Source of the DNA: Siderastrea siderea
Lineage: Eukaryota; Cnidaria; Anthozoa; Scleractinia; Rhizangiidae
Direction: 5' to 3'
Length of the DNA stretch: 64,000 bases
NCBI GenBank assembly: GCA_964030785.1
Contig: OZ034975.1
Location: forward strand, 20,118,142 to 20,182,141
Shown: one piece after another, positions 47,161 through 59,023 of the stretch
Layout of the letters: every line of letters begins with the position of its first letter
Position numbering within the stretch: position 1 is the stretch's first letter
Program-made: the position numbers and the translations under genes
The notes under the pieces: generated by a model
Told to the model about the DNA's origin: nothing
Seen by the model: the letters and a program-made list of their open reading frames with translations, nothing else
Database searches by the model: none

Positions 47161-48618
47161 AAAACAGCATATATTTAAAGTCATTATCCTATTGTCATAA
47201 AAATAAACACTAAGGAAATGTTTCAACTGTTCAACAATCATTCTCAAGATCAGTAGGAGGCATAAATTCTGTTTAAAAATAGCTCATCCATTTATCTGGC
47301 AACAGAGAGTTTTGGTATGAACAGTACAGGTAATTAAACATTCAACATCACATGAATGTGACAAGGGAGATATAATTTCCTTCCTTTGTGACTGCCGGCT
47401 AAAAGAGACATAAGTGACTGTGCTTCCCCTATACTGAAATCTTTTACATTTTGTAGTGTTTAAGCTTGATTTAGTTGAGTGTTTGTTAACTTTAAGTGAT
47501 AAATAACTAAGTATGCAGAGTTGTTGGACAAAGTTAAGATCAATGAATTGCTCTCATTAACTTGTGTGATATTGAGTGACTGCCTTCCTGACTATTTTAA
47601 CAAAGTGCTTTTACAGGAAAGAAAATTGCCCAAGACAACAGAAATGAAACATCAAAATGAATTTAACATAAAAACGTGGGGGATTTGTTTCATGTGAAGT
47701 GTTATGTCCAAACAAAGAAGGTCTGAATTATTAGTTTTTAAAGTTAAAGTAGAACATTTTTTGTAAATGACTTTAAAATGTACTTAATTATTCATCTCTA
47801 ATATCTAGCAGGTTCTAGCATAATGATGCAGGCTGTTAATGTCTTGCTTCCTAATGACCTTAATGTTTTAATAAAATTACTCCCCTGGAGTTTACTATGT
47901 TGACCTCTTTAGTCAGTTAATTTGAGGAAACCGAAAAATGTTGTTTGAAGGGAGATGCTTGGTCATGAAATAAAGAAGGATGACATATTCAGTGTGTCAC
48001 AGTTGTTTGTGGGACATGGAGACTGGTGTGAACCAGACCTTCAACATTCAGCACACCCGTCGGATTGATGCTTCAACCACTGAGCGACTGGGAGACAAGT
48101 GGTGAGCATACATCCTGCATACTGCTGGGATAAGCAATTTGAAAGCATCACAAGTGTTGATGATTCCTGTCAGGGATTCTTTGTCCCCCTCTCTCCTTTA
48201 CTTCATGATTGAGCTTAAATTTACCATCTTTCTTCATCAAAACTCACTCAGTCACTCAGTCACTCACTCAGCCTCATCGCCCTAGGCGAGGCACAAGGCC
48301 ACTTATTATCCAACTGTTATGGTTATTGTACAGAAGGCGTGCAGAATGAGTACAAATATCCCACAATCTTGTACAGTTGATTATTGTACAGTTGGCTATT
48401 GTTCAGTACCATGCCCGTGCTCATCCTTTTACACTTGTAGTTTTCTTTCAAGTTACTGAAAAAGGTTGTTGAAAAAGCTTCAGTTTGTGACCAGGTTCAC
48501 AAAAACGTGACATTGCATTGCCTCGGTCACAAGTTGGATCATAAATCTCTTATTAGATGTTAGATGTTTGGGTGTGAAGTATCGCCGTATATTTTTACTA
48601 GTTGTTTGTATTTTGACT

Positions 48619-48681
48619 TTCCCTGCTAGCAGGGGCCCCTTTTGCAAATACGACAGAAAAGGGGCCTCTGCTAGCAGGGAA
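48619..48681. mobile_element. 63-bp minimal Mutator-like MITE with 9-bp target duplication
   Basis: TTCCCTGCTAGCAGGGG at the left and CCTCTGCTAGCAGGGAA at the right leave only about a dozen bases between the arms. The duplication ATTTTGACT is exact at 48610-48618 and 48682-48690. The ends match the 1448-bp element at 39378-40825, so both belong to one family. Confidence 0.8.
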
Positions 48682-50270
48682 ATTTTGACTCGCCCTGCGG
48701 GTTCGTCAAAATACAGCACAACTCACCTCCCTGTCACTAATATACCCAAGTATATTTCAGTGGCTTGGATTTCCAGTGTTGCAATTTATCATTTATTTGA
48801 TAATAAATGGACACAACATCAGTGAAATAGTTGGAAGGCAAAGTGGAGGGAAAAGTGGGGTTGATGTTATGAACACTGTAATTGGGGGCTGGCTGTGGAC
48901 ATGAATTTTCACTTTTCTTGTTCAACTTGAAATTTTGTATCTCCTTCCATCCAAGCATTATTCTGTATCCACAAAAGTACAAGTAAATCCACTCAACGAA
49001 AAGAATATTTTTCATAAGATGGTAACCTCATGGCTTACTTTGAAACTACAAGCTTATATGCCATCAACTGTAATTTAGAGTGTTCTTAATTTGCAGACAC
49101 GCAGTATCCTATTGTCTGAATGGTCTTGATGGGTCATAATGGTAGAGAGTGTTCACTGCAGTCACATTCATTTACAGTGTTTCTTAGCTTTTTTAACTAT
49201 TTGATATTTTTGCTGACTGGTACTGAAATAGTGCATTCTTTGTTCCTGTACAAAGTTGGTGAAGATTATTGCAGGACAAATGCAAGCCTGTTCACTCAAA
49301 GAGAAAACAGATTTGCAAGTTTATAAATTGGTGTTTCCATTACCAACAGTTTCAAGAGTGTCACAAATAAATCAAGCAGTCACAAAGATCCAAGCCATTA
49401 CTTAAAGCTAGTGCCAATATATATTATAGAGGCCTTCATTATCAATGATCACCAATATTTGGAACTTCACTAACTTTTTGATCATTCATGAATAAAACTA
49501 TCAGTTGATACACAGGGAAAGTAAAAGAAATGACTGACGCTGATTGATTAACTAATATTTGCAATACATGGGAGAATGCCATTCAGACAGTCACTAAACA
49601 AGCAGGAAATACCTGAGGTTTAGCACAGCATTTCAAAGTCGATCATCGACAAAAGTAAAGAATTACTGTGGTGTCACTTTATTTCAAAATTTCACATATC
49701 ACCAAGGTGTAAAGATGGTAATAATTACAAGTATTCTACGAGTTATTTTGCTAACATGTACAAAAAATATTACACTTTGCAAAGGCAGAGGAAAACCATT
49801 TGTCTTTCTACCTTAACATTAATTGTCAAAGCTTGAAATTAAGAAATCGCTTTTCTAGAAATGCAATTTACAGAGGATTCAAAAAACTACGTATTTCATA
49901 AATATAAGTTAACAAAGTTAATAATCGTGTACCGGTACTTTAAGTTTTCTCTGGAAAGGAATTCAACAAAATATCTAAAACTAAAATAAAAGGGGGAAGC
50001 CAAAATACTCTTCTGATAAAATTCGCTACCTTGTAGCGCTTGCATATCATCGCCCTTCGTAAAAATTTCCTCGTAAAAGCGCAAATTACTATCGTCATTT
50101 TCTTTAAAAGTCACGAAAAACACGTCATACAACACATAGTGTAACACATCATAAACACTGCTCTTCAGAAAAAGAAGAATAACCTTAGATATTATACTTT
50201 GATGGTTGACATCTTGGATCAGACGTGCGCGCGAGTGTTGATTACGACGTGTGGCCTTGAGCAGTTGAGG

Positions 50271-50822
50271 TTAGAGAACAACACAACATCCGCCATTGCT
50301 TGAAGATCCCTTCTGTGTAGTTTTCATTCTTCTGACAATCTCGGCAAACATTTCATCCACATTGCTGTTGGTTTTGGCCGAGGTTTCAAAATGTGGACAG
50401 CCCCACTCTTCTGCTAGAAGTTTCGCTTCGCTTGCTGTCACTTCGCGTTCGTCAAACATGTCACTTTTATTTCCAACAAGAATCATAGGCACTGTGTCTG
50501 AACTTTTAACGCGCAGAATTTGATCCCTCATCGGCTTTAGATCAGTAAAAGTTTGTCGGTTTAAAAGGGAGTATATAAGAAGGAATCCTTGACCATTTTT
50601 GATGTATAAATCCCTCATGGAAGCGAACTGTTCGGTCCCTGCGGTATCCAAAATTTCCAATATGGAGGGATTGTTATCAACGTCGATCTCCTTACGATAA
50701 AAGTCCTCGATCGTTGGGTCATATTTTTCCACAAATTGTCCCGTAACAAATTTAACTGTCAAGGCGCTTTTTCCAACTCCACCAGAGCCTAAAACAACGA
50801 CTTTGTACTCCTTTACGCTCAT
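50271..50822 (-). CDS. RAP2: Rap2-type Ras-family small GTPase
   Basis: Single-exon 183-aa GTPase cycling between GDP and GTP at membranes. Motifs in order: P-loop GSGGVGKS, effector loop [29 protein letters not shown], and the prenylation box CVVL at the C-terminus. Phe at the residue equivalent to 39 is the Rap2 signature (Rap1 has Ser), and Thr replaces the Ras Gln61, as in Rap proteins generally. Leu in the last position predicts geranylgeranylation, whereas mammalian Rap2 boxes often end in Gln; the preceding Cys may be palmitoylated. Mammalian RAP2 coding regions are likewise largely intronless, so this need not be a retrocopy. The start ATG matches the [12 protein letters not shown] family start. 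Confidence 0.95.
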   Translation of the reverse strand: MSVKEYKVVVLGSGGVGKSALTVKFVTGQFVEKYDPTIEDFYRKEIDVDNNPSILEILDTAGTEQFASMRDLYIKNGQGFLLIYSLLNRQTFTDLKPMRDQILRVKSSDTVPMILVGNKSDMFDEREVTASEAKLLAEEWGCPHFETSAKTNSNVDEMFAEIVRRMKTTQKGSSSNGGCCVVL

Positions 50823-51390
50823 TGTGCTGAGTTCGACGTCGAGAAGCTTCTGTACGCGGTTTGGCGTCGGTTAATATGTAACCAAAGTAAACCTCCCCGC
50901 CGGCCGGACTTTGAATGGAAACAGTGACTCGTTCAAAGGGCTTCGACAAACCACACTTTTATGGCATGCATGGAATACTTGTTGGATTGTATCACGTCCC
51001 ATAGAATGACGAATTTCCTCGACTCTTCATAGTTTTGTGCAACATGTGAAGGGCGTCGACGCTTCACTGGTGGTTTCTGGGTAACCCTCCGATAGTTTAC
51101 ATTTTTGTGTCAAGGTTACGGTTGTAGTAATGTTTCTCGGCTCTCGGTATACAGGTATAATATCAAATTTCTTTGTTGACAGGTACTTTTTTCAGGCAAC
51201 TTACATATCAGAAATATTGATAAAAAGGTAAAGGTTGGTCATCGTTTCATTGGTATTATTTTACCTTTTGCAAGCTGGTTCAAACTGATGCCCCCCATTC
51301 GATTGACACGGGGTAGGGGTGAGGTGGATTTTGTACTAAGGGAGAATAACCTACCTGCTTTTTGAATACTCCAGATTCTCTTATATTATC

Positions 51391-51434
51391 TGTTGTTGTT
51401 GTCGTTGTTGTTCTTATCATCATCATCATCATCA

Positions 51435-51475
<41 letters not shown>

Positions 51476-51476
51476 G
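51391..51476. repeat. (TTG)n-(ATC)n-(ATT)n compound microsatellite
   Basis: Trinucleotide runs change from TTG through CAT to TTA units without interruption, about 0.6 kb upstream of Rap2. Confidence 0.95.
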
Positions 51477-51854
51477 CAGTACTAGACGTTTATCTGCTAT
51501 GTTCCTAAATAGCATACACAGGGCGCGAACGTAGCCTATGCAGACCCTAACTTCCATTAACAATGAATATAAAGCACTACTGCCGCCAAAATGTCCAAAG
51601 TCTCTTAAATGCTAAAATGAATACAAGCCGAGAAACTTAAAATAATTCCTTATACAAGTTGTCACGCTAAAATCTAAAAGATATCTTTTGCACTTTAAAA
51701 TTATTATTCTTTTTTCGGGGGGGGGCGGGGGGGGGCGCTAACTGACATTGTTCCCCGATGGTTTTGAATCGACTAGAGCACAGAGAGCCCACAATAATTG
51801 AGAAAAGAGATTCGAAGGAAATAATAAACAAAATAAAAATTATCAACTTACTTA

Positions 51855-52680
51855 TACGTAATTAAACGCGGGGGCGTTTATTTAAAACTCAGCCTCGTAG
51901 GCCCGGCGTTTATTCGAACCTGGCGTTTATTCGGGGCCCGGCGTTTATTTGTTAAATGCATTTTTCAGTATTGGAGGTTTATTGAACCGAGAACCAAATT
52001 TCAACAGAAACGTTTAAAAAATACGAAACAATGTCATCAACTTTGTCTCATCTAAGTGAATCTGGTAAGTTATTGATTAAAAAAAACATCACTGACAGGA
52101 ACAGTGATTGAACTCTCCTCAACGTTACGTTTCTCCTTGCATGAAACAGGAAGGAAGTGTATCGGTAACTGCTCGGCAGCAAACGTACTGTGCAAGCAAT
52201 TTAGAACAGGGTGGTGGCGAGGTTCCTTCTCCATCAGCTCTGAGAAAGGCAAAATATGGAACGATTCAATTGCAAGGAACTGTTAAAGAAACGCTGGAGA
52301 GACCCTCGAGATGATCCTTGCTTGGTGTACAAGCCCGCAGAAAAGTTGACACGATACCTGATGCGTCATTTGTTTCATCTGTTTTAGTGAGAAGTACTTT
52401 TGTAAAAGGTAGTTTGGTTTGAATATTAGTGTATAAATTCAAATATAATGGTAGAAAGAGAACTAGTATGCAGTCACGACAAATACACCCATCTCGAATA
52501 AACGCTGGGACCTCAAATAAACGCCGGGACCCCGAATAAACTCCGGGGGCGTTTATTTTAAACTCGGCCCCTTAGACACGGCGTTTATTTGAACCCGGCG
52601 TTTATTCGGGGTGGAGCGTTTAATCGAGAAAATACGGTACGTACTCGGGATAGTTAATTATTAATCGAGAAAATACGGTA
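51855..52680. mobile_element. TIR element, CGATTAAACGCCG family, copy 2
   Basis: The left end is degraded (ACGTAATTAAACGCGGGGG). The right end TCGAGAAAATACGGTA appears twice (to 52639 and to 52680) within a tandem duplication of about 41 bp. The interior keeps GSVSVTARQQTYCASNLEQG and SALRKAK, the same fragment as copy 1. GGCGTTTATT repeats occur on both flanks. Confidence 0.65.
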
Positions 52681-53043
52681 CGTACTGGGGGTAGTTAATT
52701 ATTAACCAGGCCGGAACTCCTGTTAATTATATACAAAACTTCAGCATAGCTCAGATCCGGTCACGCACAAAACAGAGGGGAGAGGAACAGTTTAGGGAGG
52801 AGGGAGAAACGGCCTGAAAAATTAGGGAGACGGGAGAAACGACTTTGAAAAATAGGGAGAAGGGAGAGCCAGCATGGAAAGGGAGAAGGGAGAATATCAT
52901 CTTTTTAAAGTTAGTTATTATTTTTTTAGACATTTCCCTTTGTTTGTAGTATTTAAGTCGCAGCAAAAACAAGCACAGTTTGTGCCCAGAAAGGTGATTT
53001 GGGGTTGACTGGTCGGATCTGGTCGAGAAAAGCCGGACAGTTA

Positions 53044-53520
53044 TGTACCAGTCAAATTGAAGCTTCAACATCCCCCCCCGGGGGCAACCTCGCGGGCATT
53101 TGAACTTTCGAAGATTGGCTTGTTCAAATTCCCTCCCCTCGGGGCAAAAAAGCCGTTCAAATGCCCACCAATTAGTAATGATATACCTCTCCTCAAAGAC
53201 AAATTTCGTCTTCAATCAAACCCTGTTCACACTTTTCAGAGAGAGATATGCCGTGATGACATCTTCAAACTTCTTTTGAAGACCCTTTTGAAAGAGTTAT
53301 TTACTAACAAAGGCGAAATTCTATCTTGTAAGTTCGTCAAACCTTGCAAAAACCGAAAAAACTCACGGGAGTATTAGGCCAGAACAAGTGATAAATCTGG
53401 TTCAAATTCCCCACCCTTCCAAGGCAACGTTCAAACTCCCCCTTCCTGGGCACAACGTACAGTCAAATGCCCGGGGTATGCCCGGGGGGGGAATGTTGAA
53501 GCTTCAATTTGACCGGTACA
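53044..53520. mobile_element. TIR element with CCCCCCGGGG ends, copy 1
   Basis: TGTACCAGTCAAATTGAAGC (left) mirrors GCTTCAATTTGACCGGTACA (right), each followed inward by a C/G run. The inner flanks contain TTCAAATTCCC. The interior matches copy 2 at 58.4-59.0 kb but lacks the reverse transcriptase tail, so it is a deletion derivative. Confidence 0.7.
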
Positions 53521-53581
53521 TTATGTCGAGAGAGGTCAGGTCGGTACCCTGTTTCGAGCCTGTAAGGTCTCGTGATGGCAG

Positions 53582-54110
53582 TACCGTATTTTCTCAATTA
53601 AACGCCGGGGGTGTTTATTTAAAACTAGACCTCGTAGACCCGGCGTTTATTTGAACCCGGCGTTTATTTGGGGCCCGGTGCTTATTAAACTGAGGTATTT
53701 TTCATCATTCTTTATAGCCTTTATTTCTGGTCTTAAATACTTTAAGTTCACAAAAATTACAGCGAAATATAGCACAACATAAGTAAAACGGGAATGTAGT
53801 CGATAAAATTCAAAACAAGGCGGGGGAATCGAGTGCTCAATAGCGTGTAGAGTACATTACGTCAACTTCCTTTAGTTGGAATGAGTGCAATGAATTGAGC
53901 TGTAGTACTGTAGTGGTTCTTAAACCCTTTTAGAATTGCTATAACTAACTTTCGATGAGAGTCAGTGAAATAAAGATTCGATTTCAAATAAACGCCGGTG
54001 CCTCGAATAAATGCCGGGGGCGTTTATTTTAAATTTGACCGTGTTGACCCGGCGTTTATTTGAACCCAGCGTTTATTCGAGGCCCGGCGTTTAATCGAGA
54101 AAATACGGTA
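53582..54110. mobile_element. TIR element, CGATTAAACGCCG family, copy 3
   Basis: TACCGTATTTTCTCAATTAA at the left and TCGAGAAAATACGGTA at the right, with GGCGTTTATT blocks beside both. The 529-bp copy has a different interior from copies 1 and 2. Confidence 0.7.
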
Positions 54111-54576
54111 TTTTTTCCCGCGCTTTAGTAACGGACCCACAACACGCGCAACATTTAAAACCCAAGGAAAAAAAGAAAAACTTCTACTACAGAAGCAACT
54201 GAACTAAAAGCAATAATGTTTAAAATTTAGAAACCCTTAAAATAAAGGCGCTTATTTCGACATCTTTAATGTTACACTACCTTTAATGTTACACTTCACT
54301 ATCTTTAATGTTGCACATGTTACACTACCTTGGCGTAGCGATTGACAAAAGCGTCAAAATTGAAAAATTTCAGTTGACCTGCCAAACTGCCTGTCTAAAA
54401 ACAAAATTACGTCCCTGCAAGCAAACAAATATTTCCGGTTCAATCACAAACAAAACATTATTAAATTGAAAACGTAAAGTACTGGAGAAAAGAGACCAAA
54501 ATTCCCAAAAAGATTTCGAATGGTTACATTCCTGTGATTCATCTCAGTGTGAAAGCTTGACGTTCGCAAGTCATTA

Positions 54577-55279
54577 GACATGTGCCGTTTAAATAACCCT
54601 TTCGTGACATTGCCAAGCTTTACGACTACAGGAAGAAGTGGTTTGAGGCAGTTAGAGTTGCCAAGGTGCTCAGCAAAACTACAAAGCACAATTTTTTTCT
54701 ACGTTAGTCATTGCTTTGTGTGTGGAGCCACCTAAGAGTGTGGATTTCGACTTTTCTTGCTTTCTTAGTGGTGAGCATGTCTCTACTGCTCCACAAAGGA
54801 AAGTTCTCTTCTGTAAGGCACCGTTGGTCCGTCTTCCACAGAAACACCAAAGAAAACGAAACCCTTATAGTTGCAAGGTGGAAGATATTTCAGATGCCAA
54901 ATCAGCTATAAGTGCAGAAATGTTTACTCCAGGCAGAGACAACAACCTGCATTTCAGTTAAATATACAAACACGCCTGCAGTAAGCCTGAACACATCAGG
55001 TTATGGCCACTGGCGTTGAACTTCACTGTCCCATAGAGGCTGTGGTGGGGTGGAGGCATTGCACTGAGTAAAGACGAGTTTGAGGAGCTGCAAACTTTCC
55101 GACAGTACGTTAGTCGACTTGTTCCTCAGGAAATTGAAGTTCAAGAAGCTTTGAATAATGGAGATAGTGTGAGTGACGACGAGTTGGCAGAAAAAAAAAT
55201 TGGCCGCAGTAATATATCTGCACTTATGCGTTCCAGCAGGCAGGTCAGAGCACCTGCCAGGTACCATGACTTTTTATAA
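54577..55279 (+). pseudogene. Decayed coding remnant, family not recognised
   Basis: Several adjacent segments look coding but are broken by stops. One frame reads DYRKKWFEAVRVAKVLSKTT to a TAG near 54706. Another runs from 54656 to TAA at 54959-54961 (CVEPPKSVDFDFSCFLSG). The same frame resumes at 55037 after TAG 55034-55036 (LSKDEFEELQTFRQYVSRLV) and ends at 55279 with SRQVRAPARYHDFL. The Arg/Pro-rich ending resembles tails of retroelement polyproteins, but no domain is identifiable. The internal stops could also lie in introns of an unrecognised gene. Confidence 0.3.
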
Positions 55280-56393
55280 AGAAAGCATTGCTGTTTTATG
55301 CTAAGACTGTAAGTGAACTATACTAAATAAGAAATATGTCTCTACGTTAACCGTAATTAGAGCTTTTGAGGGCTCGAAGGCTTTTCAGTAACGGTAACCT
55401 TGCTGTAGTTGTAGGGAATTTAAGCGCTTTAAAAGCGTTGATCAGGGAGGAAAAGAAAAATTAGGGAGGAGGGAGAAATAGCCGAAAAAATTGTGGGAGA
55501 AAAATGAGGGAAAAGATAGGGAGATAAGTTATTTAACTGCCTGTTTCTCTGCCCTCAAAACAGCTCAGCTCACCACTGCAGTACTGTCGCTAGTATCTAT
55601 CGACTTGATGCTTCTCACAGAAGAAAACCTTGGAATCAAACAACGTACGTATACGTTAATTGATAATTTTAATTTTATTAATTATTTCCTTTGAATTTCT
55701 TTTCTCAACTGTTGTGGGCTCCCTGTGGTTGGAGTATAACGAAAATCACCCAAAAGCAAAGCATCCCCAAAAGCACCTGATGCAAAGTAATAATTATGTT
55801 ACTTATGATCTAATACAACAGTATAATAGGGTCCAGGGTTGCTTTGTTTATTATAAATTCTGACATTTACAAGATGAAAACAAACGGCAAAAACGATAAA
55901 TAAATAAAGTAGTAAATATTAGAAGTAAGTGCAAATATGTCAGACCAATTATCCTCTCTTGATCAGACATATAGTGCACGTGGGAAAGGCGTAGAGGGCA
56001 ACATCAGTGACTGCTCTGGCGGTACTTTCAATATATCTTTCGACCGTCTGGTTTTTTCCTAACATAAGAAAATATGTGTATATTATATTAAAGATAGCAA
56101 CAAAAAAACTGAATGAGTAGTTTCAAAAAATAACAGGAGCAATCACGGGAGACCTGCAAAAGAGTGAGTCCAAGAATCCCTACACTGGTCAACCTAATTA
56201 ATAGGATAAATAAAAAGAAGGAAAGGGATTGTGAAAGACAAACGCAATTCACCAATTTCGTCAGTGCGCGTAAATAACAACAGTCCTGAACGTCAATAGC
56301 CTCTAGAGTCTGGTTTCTATGATCGCCACGATCGCTACCAAAAAAGTTGAGTGGTCATTGCTGCGTCTTTGATCGCTGAGCAGTTTCCACATA

Positions 56394-56530
56394 GGCTGGT
56401 TTCCATATGGTCCATATGATTGCAGTGATCGTTGCGATCGCTAAAAAGTGGTTTCCACATAATCGCAACGATCGCTGAAAGTTTTTGCCAACGATCGCAG
56501 CGATCGTAGCGATCATATAGAAACCAGCCT
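56394..56530. mobile_element. GATCG-rich foldback MITE
   Basis: GGCTGGTTTCCATATG and GAAACCAGCC are inverted ends. The interior repeats CGATCGCAGCGATCG-like motifs. A partial second copy (TGGTTTCTATGATCGCC) lies at about 56310-56340. Confidence 0.65.
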
Positions 56531-58359
56531 TAACATCCTTTAGGACAGGAATTGATCGCGTGACGACGTCTTGCGTTGGAGGGAACGTCAAATGCTAAGC
56601 ATATGTTCCTGAACATAAGTGAAGACATTTGAAAAAGTTGGATCCGGCATTGTTGCTTAATTTAATGCCATCTTGTATCATTAAAAAATGCAACTGATCA
56701 GCAATAAAACACCTCTGCTGAAAAAAAAAAGCCTTAAAAAGTAAAAATAAACGCCTTCGCCTTTGCGTTAGCAGTAAGCCCCAGGTCCCTGACTTTGAAC
56801 GCGCTCTGTCATGGCGATAACCTTCGATTGTGATCGTGTGACCGTGTGGATCATACAAACAAATATATAGTACCCTTAATAAATTCTCACAGGATCATTA
56901 GAAAGGCCCGGCTTTTAATTACAAGTGCGCGAACTAATCAGTACCCTGAACAAACCAGCACACAAGGGGGTTAGATTCTAAAGAAACTGGGGTGCTTCAT
57001 CGGAGGGTCCACAATAGGATTGGCGGGATGCTGGATTTTGGCTAATTCGGGATGAGAGCTGAAAACAGGAGCGGGAAGCGGGAATTTGAATTGAGAGCGG
57101 AAGCGGGATTTTGTGTTTTTACGGCGTCGGGATGCGAGAATCGCAAGGGGAAAGTAGCGGGATACGGTATTTTAATTTTTACGAGACTGCATGATTTGAC
57201 CAGCGCAAATGGATCGTTTGTGAATGAAGTGTGTCGGCTTTCTAGTAATTAATGAATTGATCAAGGAAGAGTAGCCTGCATGTAAAGCTATTATGAGTCC
57301 TTTTGTGATGTTGTGTGTTGATTTCGGAAAGAGGTATCAAGTCACATGTCGTGTTGCATTGCTTGGTCTTGTTTGCGTTCTTAACTTTTCCATTGAGCGT
57401 TTGTTGGAGCAGCTATGATTAGCCATTTTTTCAGCTATGGTTACCGTAAATGATCGATTAAGCGCCGCTACTCGAACAAACGCCGCTCTCGAATAAGCGC
57501 CGCACCTTTACCGAAAATAATTTAATAAGCGCCGCTCTAGAATACGCGCCGCGGCGCTAATTTGGGTACTTACAAATAAACGCCCCACCTTTGTTACGGC
57601 GCTCTATATAAAGAGATATCAAAACCATATCGCTTGAGAAATAAGACCACGACCAACTCGTGAGTTCTAAAGTTTTAATGTAGGGAAACTCTTGAAACCG
57701 GGTTCATATAACAGTTCGAGGTGTACATATTTGTCCTTTTTCTTGCATTTTATATTATATTATGCACGCCTAGTACGCGCCTCACTGAATTCTCTCTATA
57801 TTCCCCTCAGTGTTTTACCCGTAGTTGAAATAAGCGCCGCTCTCGAATAAGCGCTGCACGTTTTGCCTGTATGGCAATGCCGGCGGGCGGTAATGTAACG
57901 GCGGTCGTCAAAAACGAGGTATTTGGCATCATAAATTTTGTTCCTCTGATACATTATGAAAAGAGTGCGACCAGGAATGTCTTTCTTCGAAAAAAAAAAT
58001 TCCGAGAAGAAATTTACTGAAAGCGAGTAGTATATAAAAGACGCTGAAAGCTTTGAAATAAACTGTACGTTAGGTGAGTCCACTTTTATAAATCTTTTGT
58101 TACATTTCTGGACCGATCTTGCATGACCTTTGTGCCCCTAGCCTTGTCTAAGGACACAAGCCATTTATATACAGCTGGATGTAGAGAAACAATGTGGAAA
58201 AAACGTTTGTGTCTAAGGAAACGCCGACCTTCAGATCAAAACCAAGTCGTGCTTGCCACCCCACAACTTGAACTACCATCCTTTACTCAGTAGGTTGTCT
58301 TCTAAAAAAGGTGGGACCGAGAGTAGCAAACAATCTTTGTCAATTTTTACCTTTAACTT

Positions 58360-59023
58360 ATGCGCCGATCAATTCGAAAGTTCAACATCCCCCCCCGGGC
58401 AACCCCCCGGGCATTTGAACTTTTGAAGATTGGCTTGTTCAAATTCCCTCCCCTCGGGGCAAAAAAGCCGTTCGAACTGCCTCTCCTCAAAGACAAAATT
58501 GGTCTCAAATGAAACACTTTACATGCCTTTCACAGAGAGATATGCCGTAATGACACCTTCAATCTTCTTTTAAAGACCCTTTTCAAAGAGTTATTCACTA
58601 ACAAAGGCAAAATTCTATCTTGTAAATCCGTCAGACCCCACAAAAACCGAAAAAATTCACGGGCCTAATTTAAAGCAAATACTTATGCAAAAATGGCATT
58701 TAATTCAACAACAACCTTTGCTTAACAAGATATTTAAAGATCCCCCTATGGTCGCATACAAAAGGGGCAGATCCCTAAAAGACATACTCGTTCGAGCCAA
58801 ACTGTGAACTGGTTATTACACGTGGATAGGAGTTGTGTAGGCCTGTCACCCTATTGTTTATATCACTGTTGATTACGTCAGAACAAGAGATAAATCCGGT
58901 TCAAATTCCCCACCCTTCCAACGCGACGTTCAAATTCCCCCTTCCCCGGGCACGATGTACAGTCAAATGCCCGGGGTATGCCCGGGGGGGGGGGATGTTG
59001 AAGTTTCGAGTTGATCGGCGCAT
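58360..59023. mobile_element. TIR element with CCCCCCGGGG ends, copy 2
   Basis: ATGCGCCGATCAATTCGAAA at the left mirrors TTTCGAGTTGATCGGCGCAT at the right, followed inward by C/G runs as in copy 1. It is longer than copy 1 because it carries a reverse transcriptase tail fragment. Confidence 0.7.
58670..58807 (+). pseudogene. Penelope-like reverse transcriptase tail fragment inside a TIR element
   Basis: A 45-residue frame LKQILMQKWHLIQQ, then IFKDPPMVAYKRG, ending SLKDILVRAKL and TGA. This is the same conserved segment as at 36361-36573. No catalytic motif is present and no start codon is appropriate. Confidence 0.6.

Larger units (their letters stand above)
45898..50270. other. Intergenic region between tetraspanin and Rap2
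   Basis: Includes the tetraspanin 3' UTR, the CACCTCCC-type element, a CACTCAGT short repeat near 48245-48275 and a 63-bp foldback. The likely Rap2 3' UTR ends near a minus-strand AATAAA at 49678-49683. No further gene was supported. Confidence 0.6.
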
